A DNA stretch of 64,000 bases. It comes from Ginsengibacter sp963792025 (GTDB taxonomy: Bacteria; Bacteroidota; Bacteroidia; Chitinophagales; Chitinophagaceae). The DNA is taken from positions 186,001-250,000 of the forward strand of contig CAWBUS010000008.1 of NCBI GenBank assembly GCA_963792025.1. The letters are read 5' to 3'. Below the pieces are notes generated by a model that saw nothing but the letters and a program-made list of their open reading frames with translations, did not search any database and was not told where the DNA came from. This document shows, one piece after another, positions 16,429 through 25,067 of this stretch. Every line of letters starts with the position of its first letter. Position 1 is the stretch's first letter. The position numbers and the translations under genes are program-made.

Positions 16429-18267
16429 ATGTGTGGAATTGTTGGTTACATCGGCCCGAGAGAAGCATATCCTATTATTATTACTGGCCTTAAAAGGCAG
16501 GAATATCGCGGTTACGATAGTACCGGAGTCGCATTAATAAATGATGAAGGACTTTCAGTTTATAAAAAGAAAGGTAAAGTTGCCGAACTGGAGGAATCGC
16601 TGTTAGGGAAGCGTCTCCACGCAAACATTGGAATTGGTCACACCCGATGGGCAACGCATGGCGAGCCAAGTGATGTAAATGCGCATCCCCACAGAAGTGC
16701 AGGCGGCAAACTGGCCATGATACACAATGGCATTATTGAAAACTATGCGCAGCTAAAACAAGAGCTCGTAAATAAAGGTTATACTTTCAAGAGTGAAACC
16801 GATACTGAAGTACTGCTAAACTTCATAGAAGAAATATATAAAAATTCAGAGTCCCCGCTCGAAGAAGCGGTGCGCATTGCGCTTAAAAGAGTAAGTGGGG
16901 CTTATGTAATTCTCCTGCTGGATGAGGACCATCCCGATACTATTATCGCAGCAAGAAAAGGAAGCCCACTCGTAATTGGAATTGGTAAAGGCGAACATTT
17001 TTTAGGCTCTGACGCCACGCCAATGCTGGAATACACAAAGGAGGTAGTTTATGTGAATGATTATGAAATTGCTATTATAAAAGCTGATGAGCTGATATTA
17101 AAAAACCTGGGAAATGAGAAGCAGACACCTTATATATCAAGCCTTGATATGGAACTTGCTGCTATAGAAAAGGGCGGTTATGAACACTTCATGCTAAAGG
17201 AAATTAATGAACAACCTACCACAATATACGATTGCTTACGGGGAAGGTTAGACGCTTCTAAAGGTACTATTACCATGAAGGGAATTGAAGATAATATTGA
17301 AGCGCTTGTTGCTGCGCCAAGGTATATCATCATTGCATGTGGCACCAGTTGGCACGCGGGCCTCGTAGCAGAATATATTATTGAGGAATTATGCAGGATA
17401 CCCGTAGAAGTTGAATATGCATCGGAGTTCCGTTACAGGAATCCTATCATCAATAAAGGTGACGTCATCATTGCAATATCCCAAAGCGGCGAAACGGCAG
17501 ACACATTGGTAGCCATTGAAAAAGCAAAAGAGCAGGGCGCCTTTATTTTTGGTATAGTAAATGTGGTAGGTTCCTCCATTGCACGCGCATCTCACGCTGG
17601 CGCTTACACGCACGCCGGAATGGAAATTGGCGTGGCTTCCACAAAAGCATTTACCGCTCAATTGGCTGTATTGTTGATGATTGCCCTAAAAATTGCCAAA
17701 GCAAAAGGAACGATTGATGAAAAGCGATATTCGAGGTTGCTGGTTGAGATGGAGGAAGTGCCGGAAAAAGTAGAATCTATATTGAAAAATGGGAAGGAAC
17801 TGAATTCAATTGCTGTTAAATATAAAGATGCAGTTAATGCACTTTATTTGGGCAGAGGATATAATTTCCCTATAGCGCTTGAAGGCGCCTTAAAACTTAA
17901 AGAAATTTCTTACATACATGCAGAGGGATACCCGGCTGCCGAAATGAAACACGGTCCTATAGCGCTTGTTGATAAAGATCTGCCAGTAGTATTTGTAGCC
18001 ACAAAGGATGAATACCATTTAAAAATTGTGAGCAATATACAGGAGATCAAAGCACGAAAGGGAAAAGTGATTGCCATAATAACTGAGGGTGATGATGCTA
18101 TTCCTGCGATGGCCGATGATATATTTGCTGTTCCCCCTGCCGATGAAATAGTCGCACCGCTACTAAGCGTTATTCCATTACAATTACTTTCGTATTATAT
18201 AGGCGTTGCAAAAAGGTGTGATGTTGATAAACCGAGGAACCTGGCAAAGTCTGTAACGGTGGAATAA
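16429..18267 (+). CDS. glmS: Glutamine-fructose-6-phosphate aminotransferase (isomerizing)
   Basis: The 612-residue protein has the family length and domain order: class II glutamine amidotransferase with catalytic Cys2 (MCGIVGYIG, RGYDSTG, GHTRWATHG), then two SIS sugar isomerase domains (ACGTSWHAG, ISQSGETADT, GRGYNFPIALEGALKLKEIS) and the C-terminal DKPRNLAKSVTVE, which carries the active-site tail. It makes glucosamine 6-phosphate from fructose 6-phosphate and glutamine, the entry step to peptidoglycan and LPS amino sugars. The 51-bp leader is too short for a glmS ribozyme. The next gene encodes a left-handed-helix-like DUF4954 protein. Confidence 0.98.
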   Translation: MCGIVGYIGPREAYPIIITGLKRQEYRGYDSTGVALINDEGLSVYKKKGKVAELEESLLGKRLHANIGIGHTRWATHGEPSDVNAHPHRSAGGKLAMIHNGIIENYAQLKQELVNKGYTFKSETDTEVLLNFIEEIYKNSESPLEEAVRIALKRVSGAYVILLLDEDHPDTIIAARKGSPLVIGIGKGEHFLGSDATPMLEYTKEVVYVNDYEIAIIKADELILKNLGNEKQTPYISSLDMELAAIEKGGYEHFMLKEINEQPTTIYDCLRGRLDASKGTITMKGIEDNIEALVAAPRYIIIACGTSWHAGLVAEYIIEELCRIPVEVEYASEFRYRNPIINKGDVIIAISQSGETADTLVAIEKAKEQGAFIFGIVNVVGSSIARASHAGAYTHAGMEIGVASTKAFTAQLAVLLMIALKIAKAKGTIDEKRYSRLLVEMEEVPEKVESILKNGKELNSIAVKYKDAVNALYLGRGYNFPIALEGALKLKEISYIHAEGYPAAEMKHGPIALVDKDLPVVFVATKDEYHLKIVSNIQEIKARKGKVIAIITEGDDAIPAMADDIFAVPPADEIVAPLLSVIPLQLLSYYIGVAKRCDVDKPRNLAKSVTVE

Positions 18268-18359
18268 CCCTGCCCTCTAAAAAGGGAATCCAATTTAATA
18301 CTTTACATTGCAATTCTATTTTTAATATTTAATTAAATTCCCGTGTAGGGATTTACGTT

Positions 18360-20474
18360 ATGAATATAATTACAAAACATCCCGTTGATAACCTGGGCTA
18401 TAACTTTATTGATCAAAAATATTTGCCTGCGGGAGAAGACGAATATTACCTGCGAAATAAACAAAATAAGAACAGCGGCAACTATCGCAGCCTTACTACC
18501 CGGGAAAAAGAAATTCTTATCCGCAGTGACAATAGTTCCGATGACTGGAGTAAAATTCTTGTATCTGATGCATTTGACCCGGTACTGGTAAAAAATTGTA
18601 AGTTTTTTGGATTGGTTCGCATCGGAAAATTAGAGCCGTATTATCTCGAGTTTCATAATCTTCGAATGCCGGTTGGTATTTATAACAGCACAATCATTAG
18701 TTGTGATTTCGGAGAAAATGTGTGCATTGATAATGCTCATTATTTAAGTCACTATATAATTGGAAATGAGGTAATGATTGCCAACGTGAATGAGCTGGCT
18801 GCTACCGATTACTCGAAATTTGGCAACGGTATTTTAAAAGAAGGCGAAACGGAGTTAACAAGAACCTGGATGGAGGTTCGCAATGAAAACGGTGGCAGGC
18901 GCATAATTCCATTTGAAAGCATGTTACCCGGGGATGCTTATTTATGGAGCAGCTTTCGTAATGATAAAGAGTTGCTGGAAAGATTTATTGAACTTACTCA
19001 AAAAGAATTTGATAATAAACGCGGCTATTATGGAACCATTGGCGACCGCTGTGTTTTAAAAGATTGCAACATCATTAAAGATGTTTGCATTGGTACTGAT
19101 GCCTATTTAAAAGGTGCCAATAAACTTAAAAATCTCACCATTAATAGTGATAAAGACCGCACTTCTCAAATTGGTGAAGGTTGCGAAATGGTCAATGGAA
19201 TTGTTGGCTATGGTTGCCGAATCTTTTATGGCGTTAAAGCTGTAAGATTCGTAATGGCCTCTCATTCGCAATTAAAATACGGCGCAAGACTTATTAATTC
19301 TTACCTCGGAAATAATTCAACGATCTCCTGCTGCGAAGTATTGAATTCGCTGATATTTCCTGCGCATGAGCAACATCATAACAACTCGTTCTTATGCGCT
19401 TCTTTAATAATGGGGCAAAGTAATATGGCTGCGGGTGCCACTGTTGGAAGTAATCACAACAGCCGCGGCGCAGATGGTGAAATTATTGCGGGTCGTGGCT
19501 TCTGGCCCGGCTTATGTGTAAGCCTTAAACATAATTCTAAGTTTGCTTCGTTTACCATTTTATCTAAAGCAGATTTTCCTTATGAATTAAATATAATATT
19601 ACCGTTCTGTCTTGTTAGTAATGATGTGGCTAACGATAAATTGATTATTATGCCGGGCTATTGGTTTATGTATAACATGTATGCATTAGCACGCAATAGC
19701 TGGAAATTTTCAGACAGGGATCAAAGAACAGAAAGAATTCAAAATATAGAACACGATTATCTTGCACCTGATACAATAAATGAAATGTTTGATGCACTTG
19801 ATGTGTTGTCCAAACTAAAGGCAGATAAAGATGGTAGCTATTATGCAACAGGATTTGAAAACAGTGATCGTAAAATAGAAATATTAAAAGTTCCGAAGGT
19901 TATTGATTTATTTAAAGAATTAATTTCATTTTATGGTATCATACAATTGACTGATCATATAAGTAAGAATAAATTTTCTTCATTTGAAGATTTTAAGAAA
20001 AGTATTCCCGTAAAAATTCAACGGACCAAATGGGTTAACATCGGTGGGCAGTTGATGACCGTTGCTGATGTTGATAAACTTAAAAACGATATTAAAAAAA
20101 ATAAAATTAATTCATGGGGCCATGTTCATGATTACTATAGGCAAAAAGGAGCAGACTACGAAAAAGACAAATTAATTCACGCCTATACTTCACTTCTTGA
20201 AATTGAAAACATTACATCAAAACAGTTTACAAGAGATGCTTTCACAAGCATACTCGAAAAATCAATTGCAACCAAACTATGGATGGGGAAAGAGATTTAT
20301 ACATCAAGAGCTAAAGATTATACAAATCCATTTCGGAAAATGGTATATGAAAGTAATGATGAAATGAATGCAGTAATTGGCCGCATTGAGGATAATCAGT
20401 TTATACAGGATCAGTTGGCTGAAACTGATAAATATAAAAAACTGGTAAAGGGAATTATAAAAAGAATGAAATAA
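18360..20474 (+). CDS. DUF4954 family protein
   Basis: The 704-residue protein fits the DUF4954 family of Bacteroidota and Spirochaetes: N-terminal RSLTTREKEILI, then hexapeptide-type turns typical of a left-handed beta helix (VGIYNSTIISCDFGENVCID, GEGCEMVNGIVGYGCRIFYG, GSNHNSRGADGEIIAGRGFW), and a helical C-terminal region. The fold is that of sugar acyl- and nucleotidyltransferases, and the location directly after glmS is consistent with amino-sugar metabolism, but no catalytic role has been assigned. No signal peptide is visible, so it is cytoplasmic. Confidence 0.85.
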   Translation: MNIITKHPVDNLGYNFIDQKYLPAGEDEYYLRNKQNKNSGNYRSLTTREKEILIRSDNSSDDWSKILVSDAFDPVLVKNCKFFGLVRIGKLEPYYLEFHNLRMPVGIYNSTIISCDFGENVCIDNAHYLSHYIIGNEVMIANVNELAATDYSKFGNGILKEGETELTRTWMEVRNENGGRRIIPFESMLPGDAYLWSSFRNDKELLERFIELTQKEFDNKRGYYGTIGDRCVLKDCNIIKDVCIGTDAYLKGANKLKNLTINSDKDRTSQIGEGCEMVNGIVGYGCRIFYGVKAVRFVMASHSQLKYGARLINSYLGNNSTISCCEVLNSLIFPAHEQHHNNSFLCASLIMGQSNMAAGATVGSNHNSRGADGEIIAGRGFWPGLCVSLKHNSKFASFTILSKADFPYELNIILPFCLVSNDVANDKLIIMPGYWFMYNMYALARNSWKFSDRDQRTERIQNIEHDYLAPDTINEMFDALDVLSKLKADKDGSYYATGFENSDRKIEILKVPKVIDLFKELISFYGIIQLTDHISKNKFSSFEDFKKSIPVKIQRTKWVNIGGQLMTVADVDKLKNDIKKNKINSWGHVHDYYRQKGADYEKDKLIHAYTSLLEIENITSKQFTRDAFTSILEKSIATKLWMGKEIYTSRAKDYTNPFRKMVYESNDEMNAVIGRIEDNQFIQDQLAETDKYKKLVKGIIKRMK

Positions 20475-20491
20475 AAGTCTGTACCAACTTT

Positions 20492-20666
20492 TTATTGTGT
20501 GCCAAACAAGAGCTCTTTATTTCTTTGCCAGATCGCTCTGTCTAAAAATTGCTGCGAAAGTTTTCTTAAATGAATACTTCCGATATTCAATGCAATACTT
20601 CCATAAATTAAACCGAAAGCCAAATTGCGATTTTTATTTATAAACGTAATTGATAAGTTTCCCACC
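20492..20666 (-). pseudogene. C-terminal fragment of gene split by IS66
   Basis: Immediately left of the IS66 element the minus strand has an open frame VGNLSITFINKNRNLAFGLI, continuing to AIWQRNKELLFGTQ and a stop at 20492. It complements the N-terminal fragment at 22983-23264 on the other side of the element; together they make a protein of about 150 residues with a signal peptide and a C-terminal amphipathic tail of the W-x-x-N/R-K type seen in Bacteroidota exported proteins. The two frames do not join directly without a one-base change. The fragment itself has no start codon. Confidence 0.72.
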
Positions 20667-20728
20667 GTCTAAGTACCTAATGGCATAGAATATAATGAAT
20701 GATAGATTTGCAAGCTAATTAAAATTTC

Positions 20729-21028
20729 ATGCGCAATCAACCCGAAGTACGAGAGCAAATGTTTAATCTCATAGAGCAATGGCAACAAAGCAGCCTTACA
20801 CAAAACGCATTTTGTGAACAGCAATCTGTCAAGTATCATGTATTTCATTATTGGTATAAACGCTATCGTGAACAGCAGGTGGTTACTAACGATGAATCAT
20901 CATTTGTAAAGTTGCAGATTGCAAAACCGATTACGGATGGTTCGGTAGAAATAATTTATCCTGGTGGCATTCGATTAATTTTTCATGAGCCGGTAAGCTG
21001 TAATTATTTAAAAGCGCTGATCAGTTAA
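20729..21028 (+). CDS. tnpA: IS66 accessory protein TnpA
   Basis: The 99-residue protein begins with a helix-turn-helix-like region (LIEQWQQSSLTQNAFCEQQS followed by VKYHVFHYWYKRYRE), typical of IS66 OrfA, and ends with the short beta segment IIYPGGIRLIFHEPVS found in this family. It is thought to assist the transposase by binding DNA. The gene is 62 bp from the left end of the element and 2 bp before tnpB. Confidence 0.88.
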   Translation: MRNQPEVREQMFNLIEQWQQSSLTQNAFCEQQSVKYHVFHYWYKRYREQQVVTNDESSFVKLQIAKPITDGSVEIIYPGGIRLIFHEPVSCNYLKALIS

Positions 21029-21030
21029 GC

Positions 21031-21396
21031 ATGCTTCATTTATCTGCATCATGTAAATATTATTTGCATCGCAGGCCTACCGATATGCGCAAGGGCTTTG
21101 ATAGTTTATGCGGCATCGTTAGTTCAGGGTTGCAAATGAATGTGCTCAGCGGATCGGTGTTCATCTTCATTAATAAAAAACAGACCCAGGTAAAACTGTT
21201 GTTGTGGGAAGGAGATGGCCTGGCGGTGTATTATAAAAGATTGGAAAAGGGAACTTATGAAGTGCCTTTGATTAATAATGATGATAACGATTTATCTATC
21301 AGCCATGAAGCCCTACAACATATTTTGCAGGGGGTCTCTTTGAGGAGCGTGCGGAAGCGAAAAAGATATCAACAAACGGCTGAAAGCTGTGGATAA
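21031..21396 (+). CDS. tnpB: IS66 accessory protein TnpB
   Basis: The 121-residue product shows the hallmark of IS66 Orf2 proteins: RRPTDMRKGFDSLCGIV, then SGSVFIFINKKQTQVKLLLW and DGLAVYYKRLEKGTYEVP. This protein is needed for transposition of IS66-type elements, although its biochemical role is unclear. It has nothing to do with the RNA-guided TnpB of IS200/IS605. Its last 8 bp overlap the start of the transposase gene. Confidence 0.92.
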   Translation: MLHLSASCKYYLHRRPTDMRKGFDSLCGIVSSGLQMNVLSGSVFIFINKKQTQVKLLLWEGDGLAVYYKRLEKGTYEVPLINNDDNDLSISHEALQHILQGVSLRSVRKRKRYQQTAESCG

Positions 21397-22921
21397 TACA
21401 ACGGCTGAAAGCATTGATAACACTGCATTACAGTATCTTTGTCCTGTGATAGAAACAGCCATTGATTATAAAACTTTATATGAACAATTAGTAGCGCAAA
21501 ATGCCACTTTGCAACAAGAACTGGCTAACCTCAAGCGCTTAATCTTTGGCAGTAAAAATGAGCGCTTCATTCCTGTGGACAGTTCTCCTTCCCAACTTAG
21601 TTTAGATATGCAATCTGATGCAGTTGGTGCAGGTACTGTTACCAAAACACAGAAGATCGAATACGTTCGCAACACAACCCAGGTTACCAAAGAGCATCCC
21701 GGGCGTACCAAGCTTCCTGAGCATTTAGAGCGCAGGGAAATTATTATTGAACCCGCAGAAGTTACACAAGGCTGTAAAAAGATCGGTGAAGAAATAACTG
21801 AAGAATTAGAATATGAGCCGGGCAAATTATTTGTAAACCGTTATGTGCGTCCTAAGTATGTTATGGCAGACAATAAGGGGATTATCATTGCACCCATGAT
21901 GGAGCGCCCTCTACCCAAGGCTATTGTTGGTCCCGGCTTACTGGCGCAGATTATCATTGATAAGTATGTAGATCACTTACCGCTGTACCGGCAGATGGAG
22001 CGTTTTAAAAGAGAAGGTATCAACATCCCTTACAGCACTATCGGTGACTGGGTAAAGAACGGATGTACCCTGATAGATCCATTGTATGAATCGCTTAAAA
22101 AATTAATTGTACAAAGCAATTATCTGCATGCCGATGAAAGCCCCATAAAAGTTTTGGATAAAGATAAAAAAGGCACTACCCATCGTGGCTATTACTGGGT
22201 ATATCACAACAGCATAGATGGCCTGGTATGGTTCGATTACCAGGAAGGCCGGGGAAGAGAAGGCCCTGTGGAAGTGCTGAAAGATTTTAAAGGGTATCTG
22301 CAAACCGATGGATATGCGGTGTATGATTTTTTTAAAGAAGACAAAGACATCACCGTCTTGCATTGCATGGCCCATGCACGCCGGATGTTTTTTGAAGCAA
22401 AAGACAACGATAAAGCCGTTGCTGAATATGCATTGGAGCAAATAGGCCTGCTTTATAATATAGAACGCAAGGCTAAAGAACAGCAACCCGATGCGGAGCA
22501 AATCCTGCAACTGCGCCAAACAGAAGCAGTACCTGTATTAGAGTCATTAGGCAAGTGGATGAAAGAAACCTACCTGAAAGTACTGCCTAAAAGCGCCATC
22601 GGCAAAGCTTTAGGTTATAGCATCTCCAGATGGGCGGAACTCATGCTCTATGCAACTAATGGCAATCTGAACATAGATAACAACCCTGTAGAAAACTCCA
22701 TAAGGCCCCTGGCTATTGGGAGAAAAAATTATTTGTTTGCCGGCAGTCACGAAGCAGCCAAACGCAGTGCCATACTTTACTCCTTGATGGGAACCTGCAA
22801 ACTGCATAGTATTAATCCCTTTATATGGCTCAGAGACGTTTTGCAACGCATCGCCATCCATCCAATTAATAAAATAGAAGATTTACTGCCGCACAACTGG
22901 AAACCTATCACCAACGGCTAA
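21389..22921 (+). CDS. tnpC: IS66 transposase
   Basis: The 510-residue transposase starts with GTG at 21389, inside the end of tnpB, which suggests translational coupling. It has the N-terminal leucine-zipper-like region (YKTLYEQLVAQNATLQQELA), LKRLIFGSKNERF, a zinc-binding-like section (EVTQGCKKIGEEI is reduced compared with the usual CxxC), and the DDE catalytic core with LHADESPIKVLD, LQTDGYAVYD and NIDNNPVENSIRPLAIGRKN. The C-terminal GTCKLHSINPFIWLRDVLQR is also typical. The frame is complete. Confidence 0.96.
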   Translation: MDNTTAESIDNTALQYLCPVIETAIDYKTLYEQLVAQNATLQQELANLKRLIFGSKNERFIPVDSSPSQLSLDMQSDAVGAGTVTKTQKIEYVRNTTQVTKEHPGRTKLPEHLERREIIIEPAEVTQGCKKIGEEITEELEYEPGKLFVNRYVRPKYVMADNKGIIIAPMMERPLPKAIVGPGLLAQIIIDKYVDHLPLYRQMERFKREGINIPYSTIGDWVKNGCTLIDPLYESLKKLIVQSNYLHADESPIKVLDKDKKGTTHRGYYWVYHNSIDGLVWFDYQEGRGREGPVEVLKDFKGYLQTDGYAVYDFFKEDKDITVLHCMAHARRMFFEAKDNDKAVAEYALEQIGLLYNIERKAKEQQPDAEQILQLRQTEAVPVLESLGKWMKETYLKVLPKSAIGKALGYSISRWAELMLYATNGNLNIDNNPVENSIRPLAIGRKNYLFAGSHEAAKRSAILYSLMGTCKLHSINPFIWLRDVLQRIAIHPINKIEDLLPHNWKPITNG

Positions 22922-22926
22922 ACGCA

Positions 22927-22946
22927 AATCCGATAGCTATCGGATT
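22927..22946 (+). terminator. Perfect 20-bp palindrome after the transposase gene
   Basis: AATCCGATAGCTATCGGATT begins 6 bp after the tnpC stop codon and is its own reverse complement. As RNA it can form an 8-bp stem. It is not followed by a long U run (AAATTACTATACT), so it may act as a weak terminator or protect the transcript end; it lies inside the right end of the element. Confidence 0.45.
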
Positions 22947-22982
22947 AAATTACTATACTATTGCTTTTGGGTGTACTCAGAC

Positions 22983-23264
22983 GTTAGGATACATTGATAA
23001 AACCGTGGCCGCAGCGGAAGCATAATTTAAAATTCTGCCTGAAACTAAATTTTTCTTTGATAAGCAATAAAGCTGGCTGGTCATATCACTTTTAAACTCA
23101 TACTTCAAATTTTGAAAACTTATTGTTTCATTTCCCTTTAAAAATTTATCTCCAAACCTGTATATCGTTTGGCCATTGTATAATTGCAATAACGAATCTT
23201 TATTTTGAGAATAAGAATTCCTAAAACAAATGATTAATAATAAAACAAAAAATAATCGTTTCAC
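22983..23264 (-). pseudogene. N-terminal fragment of secreted-protein gene split by IS66
   Basis: The frame starts with GTG at 23264, directly after the stop of the upstream gene (TAA 23267-23265), and encodes a signal peptide (MKRLFFVLLLIICFRNSYSQ) and about 70 more residues, including DSLLQLYNGQTIYRFGDKFL and a hydrophobic ILNYASAAATVLSMYPN. It then runs into the right end of the IS66 element. The rest of the gene lies at 20492-20666. Without the C-terminal half the product is probably not functional. The family is exported but not recognised. Confidence 0.75.
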
Positions 23265-23792
23265 TTAATATAAAGATTGGGAGTAAATAATACTATCGCA
23301 TAAAGTTTTTAGTTCATCCTGCGGAGGTGAATCTGAAATTTTATGATTCTTAAGATATTTCCAATTGCCTTTAATTAGCCGACCAAAATTGATTGGTTCA
23401 GGAGTTGCTCTCCAACCCATATCAATTTGTTGGCTATCTGCATCTAATTTAAAATTCAACGTTAAAAGGTTAAATACATAACGCTGATTCTGTTGAAGCT
23501 GTTTCATTCTTTCCTCCGGTTCGGTTGCTGTTATTGATTGGCCAGCTCTTCGTATTTCATTATATGTAAGCGTTTTTGAATACTCATTGTCTATAATTTC
23601 AATATTTTTGGATTGAAAATATTGAGAAATAAAATATTTCATAGAGTCTTCAAGTCCTATACCCGTATATGATAACTTTACCGGTAGAAAATGAAATTTT
23701 TTATTTTTAGAATTCCCGGATGAGTTTATTTTTTTACTGCTTGAACATGATACAAGTAAAAAGAATAAAAACCATAAAAATTTAACCATCAT
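23265..23792 (-). CDS. Lipoprotein of unknown function
   Basis: The 175-residue product has a short SPII leader (MMVKFLWFLFFLLVSC, lipid-attachment Cys16) followed by a Ser/Lys/Asn linker. The mature part has the segments FHFLPVKLSYTGIGLEDSMK and RRAGQSITATEPEERMKQLQ and no recognised domain. Its stop codon abuts the GTG start of the split gene at 22983-23264, so these two formed an operon before the insertion. With its partner broken, the role of this protein may be impaired. It is probably an envelope protein. Confidence 0.68.
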   Translation of the reverse strand: MMVKFLWFLFFLLVSCSSSKKINSSGNSKNKKFHFLPVKLSYTGIGLEDSMKYFISQYFQSKNIEIIDNEYSKTLTYNEIRRAGQSITATEPEERMKQLQQNQRYVFNLLTLNFKLDADSQQIDMGWRATPEPINFGRLIKGNWKYLKNHKISDSPPQDELKTLCDSIIYSQSLY

Positions 23793-23897
23793 AGAGTGTT
23801 TTCAAAAATAACGCCAAAACTCCTTTATGCATTGTTACACATGAATACACCAAAGAAAAAGAAAAGTGAGTAGTATGTTTTCTCTAATGGACTGAAA

Positions 23898-24470
23898 TTA
23901 AGCACCTTCACAAAGTGCATAAGCATCAAATGCTGCTATTTCACATCCTGCTAAATCTTGTCCACCTTCAGGATATAATTCAAGACAAGCTACTAAAGCT
24001 AATGTATAAAGGTCCTCACATGTAGGTTTTAATTGATTAAATTGAGGAAGTATTTTTTCCTTTGACATTATTGCTAGAGCATCTGATATTGATTGTTTAT
24101 TGTCTGCTCTAGTAAGTATAGGAAAATCTTGGGCAAGTTTAGTTTTAATATTAAAGATTTCTTCTTGAAAAGAATTAAACACCTCCAAGTTTGAGTAACT
24201 CATTTTCTGTAGAAATAAATTTGTTTCTTGATATGTAGCCTGCTTTAAAACAACTTTTTTGAAGATTGCATTAAAATGATTTTCCTCTATTTTATTGAGG
24301 AAAGTAAGCATTTTAATGTTAAATGATTGGAAGTTCTGATTGTGCGCAAGCTCTAAGGCGAGTGATGAGGGCGGAGTAAAATTTAAATAGTTTAAGCTTT
24401 TTGCACTTAGTGTTGTAGTTGCAAAGACCAATAAAGTAATTGAAAGGAATTTTCTCATTGAAATTTTCAT
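23898..24470 (-). CDS. Secreted protein with Cys-containing C-terminus
   Basis: The 190-residue product has a signal peptide; MRKFLSITLLVFATTTLSA beginning at residue 5 (24458) is an equally good start. The mature chain is helical and contains four Cys in its last 45 residues (CEDLYTLALVACLE, AGCEIAAFDAYALCEGA), a spacing that could form two disulfides. I do not recognise the family. The gene stands alone with gaps of more than 100 bp on both sides. It could be a small exported effector or a periplasmic helical protein, but there is no evidence for either. Confidence 0.65.
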   Translation of the reverse strand: MKISMRKFLSITLLVFATTTLSAKSLNYLNFTPPSSLALELAHNQNFQSFNIKMLTFLNKIEENHFNAIFKKVVLKQATYQETNLFLQKMSYSNLEVFNSFQEEIFNIKTKLAQDFPILTRADNKQSISDALAIMSKEKILPQFNQLKPTCEDLYTLALVACLELYPEGGQDLAGCEIAAFDAYALCEGA

Positions 24471-24595
24471 GGCTTTAAATTTTAAGGTAAAAGAAGATTA
24501 AACTAATAATAACTTTTTTAAAAAGAAAATTATTTGCCATTTTTTTAATAAATAATTAAGATGCAATCTTAACCAAGATTAAAATCTTTTAAACC

Positions 24596-25012
24596 TCAAT
24601 TCAAAAAAGATTCAACAGCCAATAAATATCCTTTCAATCCAAATCCAAAAATGGTTCCTGCACATTTAGCAGAAATGTGTGAATACTTTCTGAATTCTTC
24701 TCTTGCTTCAATGTTAGAAATGTGCACTTCAATAACAGGTATTTTTATTGCTGCTACTGCATCTCCAATTGCAATGGAAGTGTGCGTATAGGCGCCGGCA
24801 TTTAAGACAATGCCATCCATCTTTTTTGCAGCACCCTGTATTTCATTTACAATTTCACCTTCGACGTTGCTTTGAAAATAATCAAAATCAATCCTTTCAT
24901 ATTTCTTTCTTAGCTTTTCAAAATAATGTTCAAATGTTTCACTTCCATAAATATCTGTTTCCCTCGTGCCAATTAAATTGAGATTAGGCCCGTTTATGAT
25001 TGCTATTTTCAT
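24596..25012 (-). CDS. aroQ: Type II 3-dehydroquinate dehydratase
   Basis: The 138-residue protein has the full family signature: INGPNLNLIGTRETDIYG, with the catalytic Tyr22; LNAGAYTHTSIAIGDAV; IEVHISNIEAREEFRKYS with the catalytic His and a substrate-binding Arg; and GFGLKGYLLAVESF. It converts 3-dehydroquinate to 3-dehydroshikimate in the shikimate pathway and works as a dodecamer in the cytoplasm. It lies 55 bp downstream of the carA stop codon on the same strand, so the two may share a transcript. Confidence 0.97.
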   Translation of the reverse strand: MKIAIINGPNLNLIGTRETDIYGSETFEHYFEKLRKKYERIDFDYFQSNVEGEIVNEIQGAAKKMDGIVLNAGAYTHTSIAIGDAVAAIKIPVIEVHISNIEAREEFRKYSHISAKCAGTIFGFGLKGYLLAVESFLN

Positions 25013-25067
25013 AACACAAAATTAAATAAATAAAATAACGAGGTCTCCATTTAGTAAAACAAGAGAA

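Larger units (their letters stand above)
20667..22982 (+). mobile_element. IS66-family insertion sequence
   Basis: The element spans about 2.3 kb and carries the three standard IS66 genes. The ends are an imperfect inverted repeat: the left end begins GTCTAAGTACC at 20667 and the right end, read as reverse complement, begins GTCTGAGTACACC at 22982. All three genes are open, so it may be active. It sits inside a small secreted-protein gene (22983-23264 plus 20492-20666). IS66 elements usually make 8-bp target duplications, but the flanks here (TTCCCACC left, GTTAGGAT right) do not match. Confidence 0.9.

Noticed and set aside
22103..22519. Minus-strand frame inside the IS66 transposase gene
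   Set aside because: It is a shadow of a strongly conserved coding sequence and shows no domain of its own.
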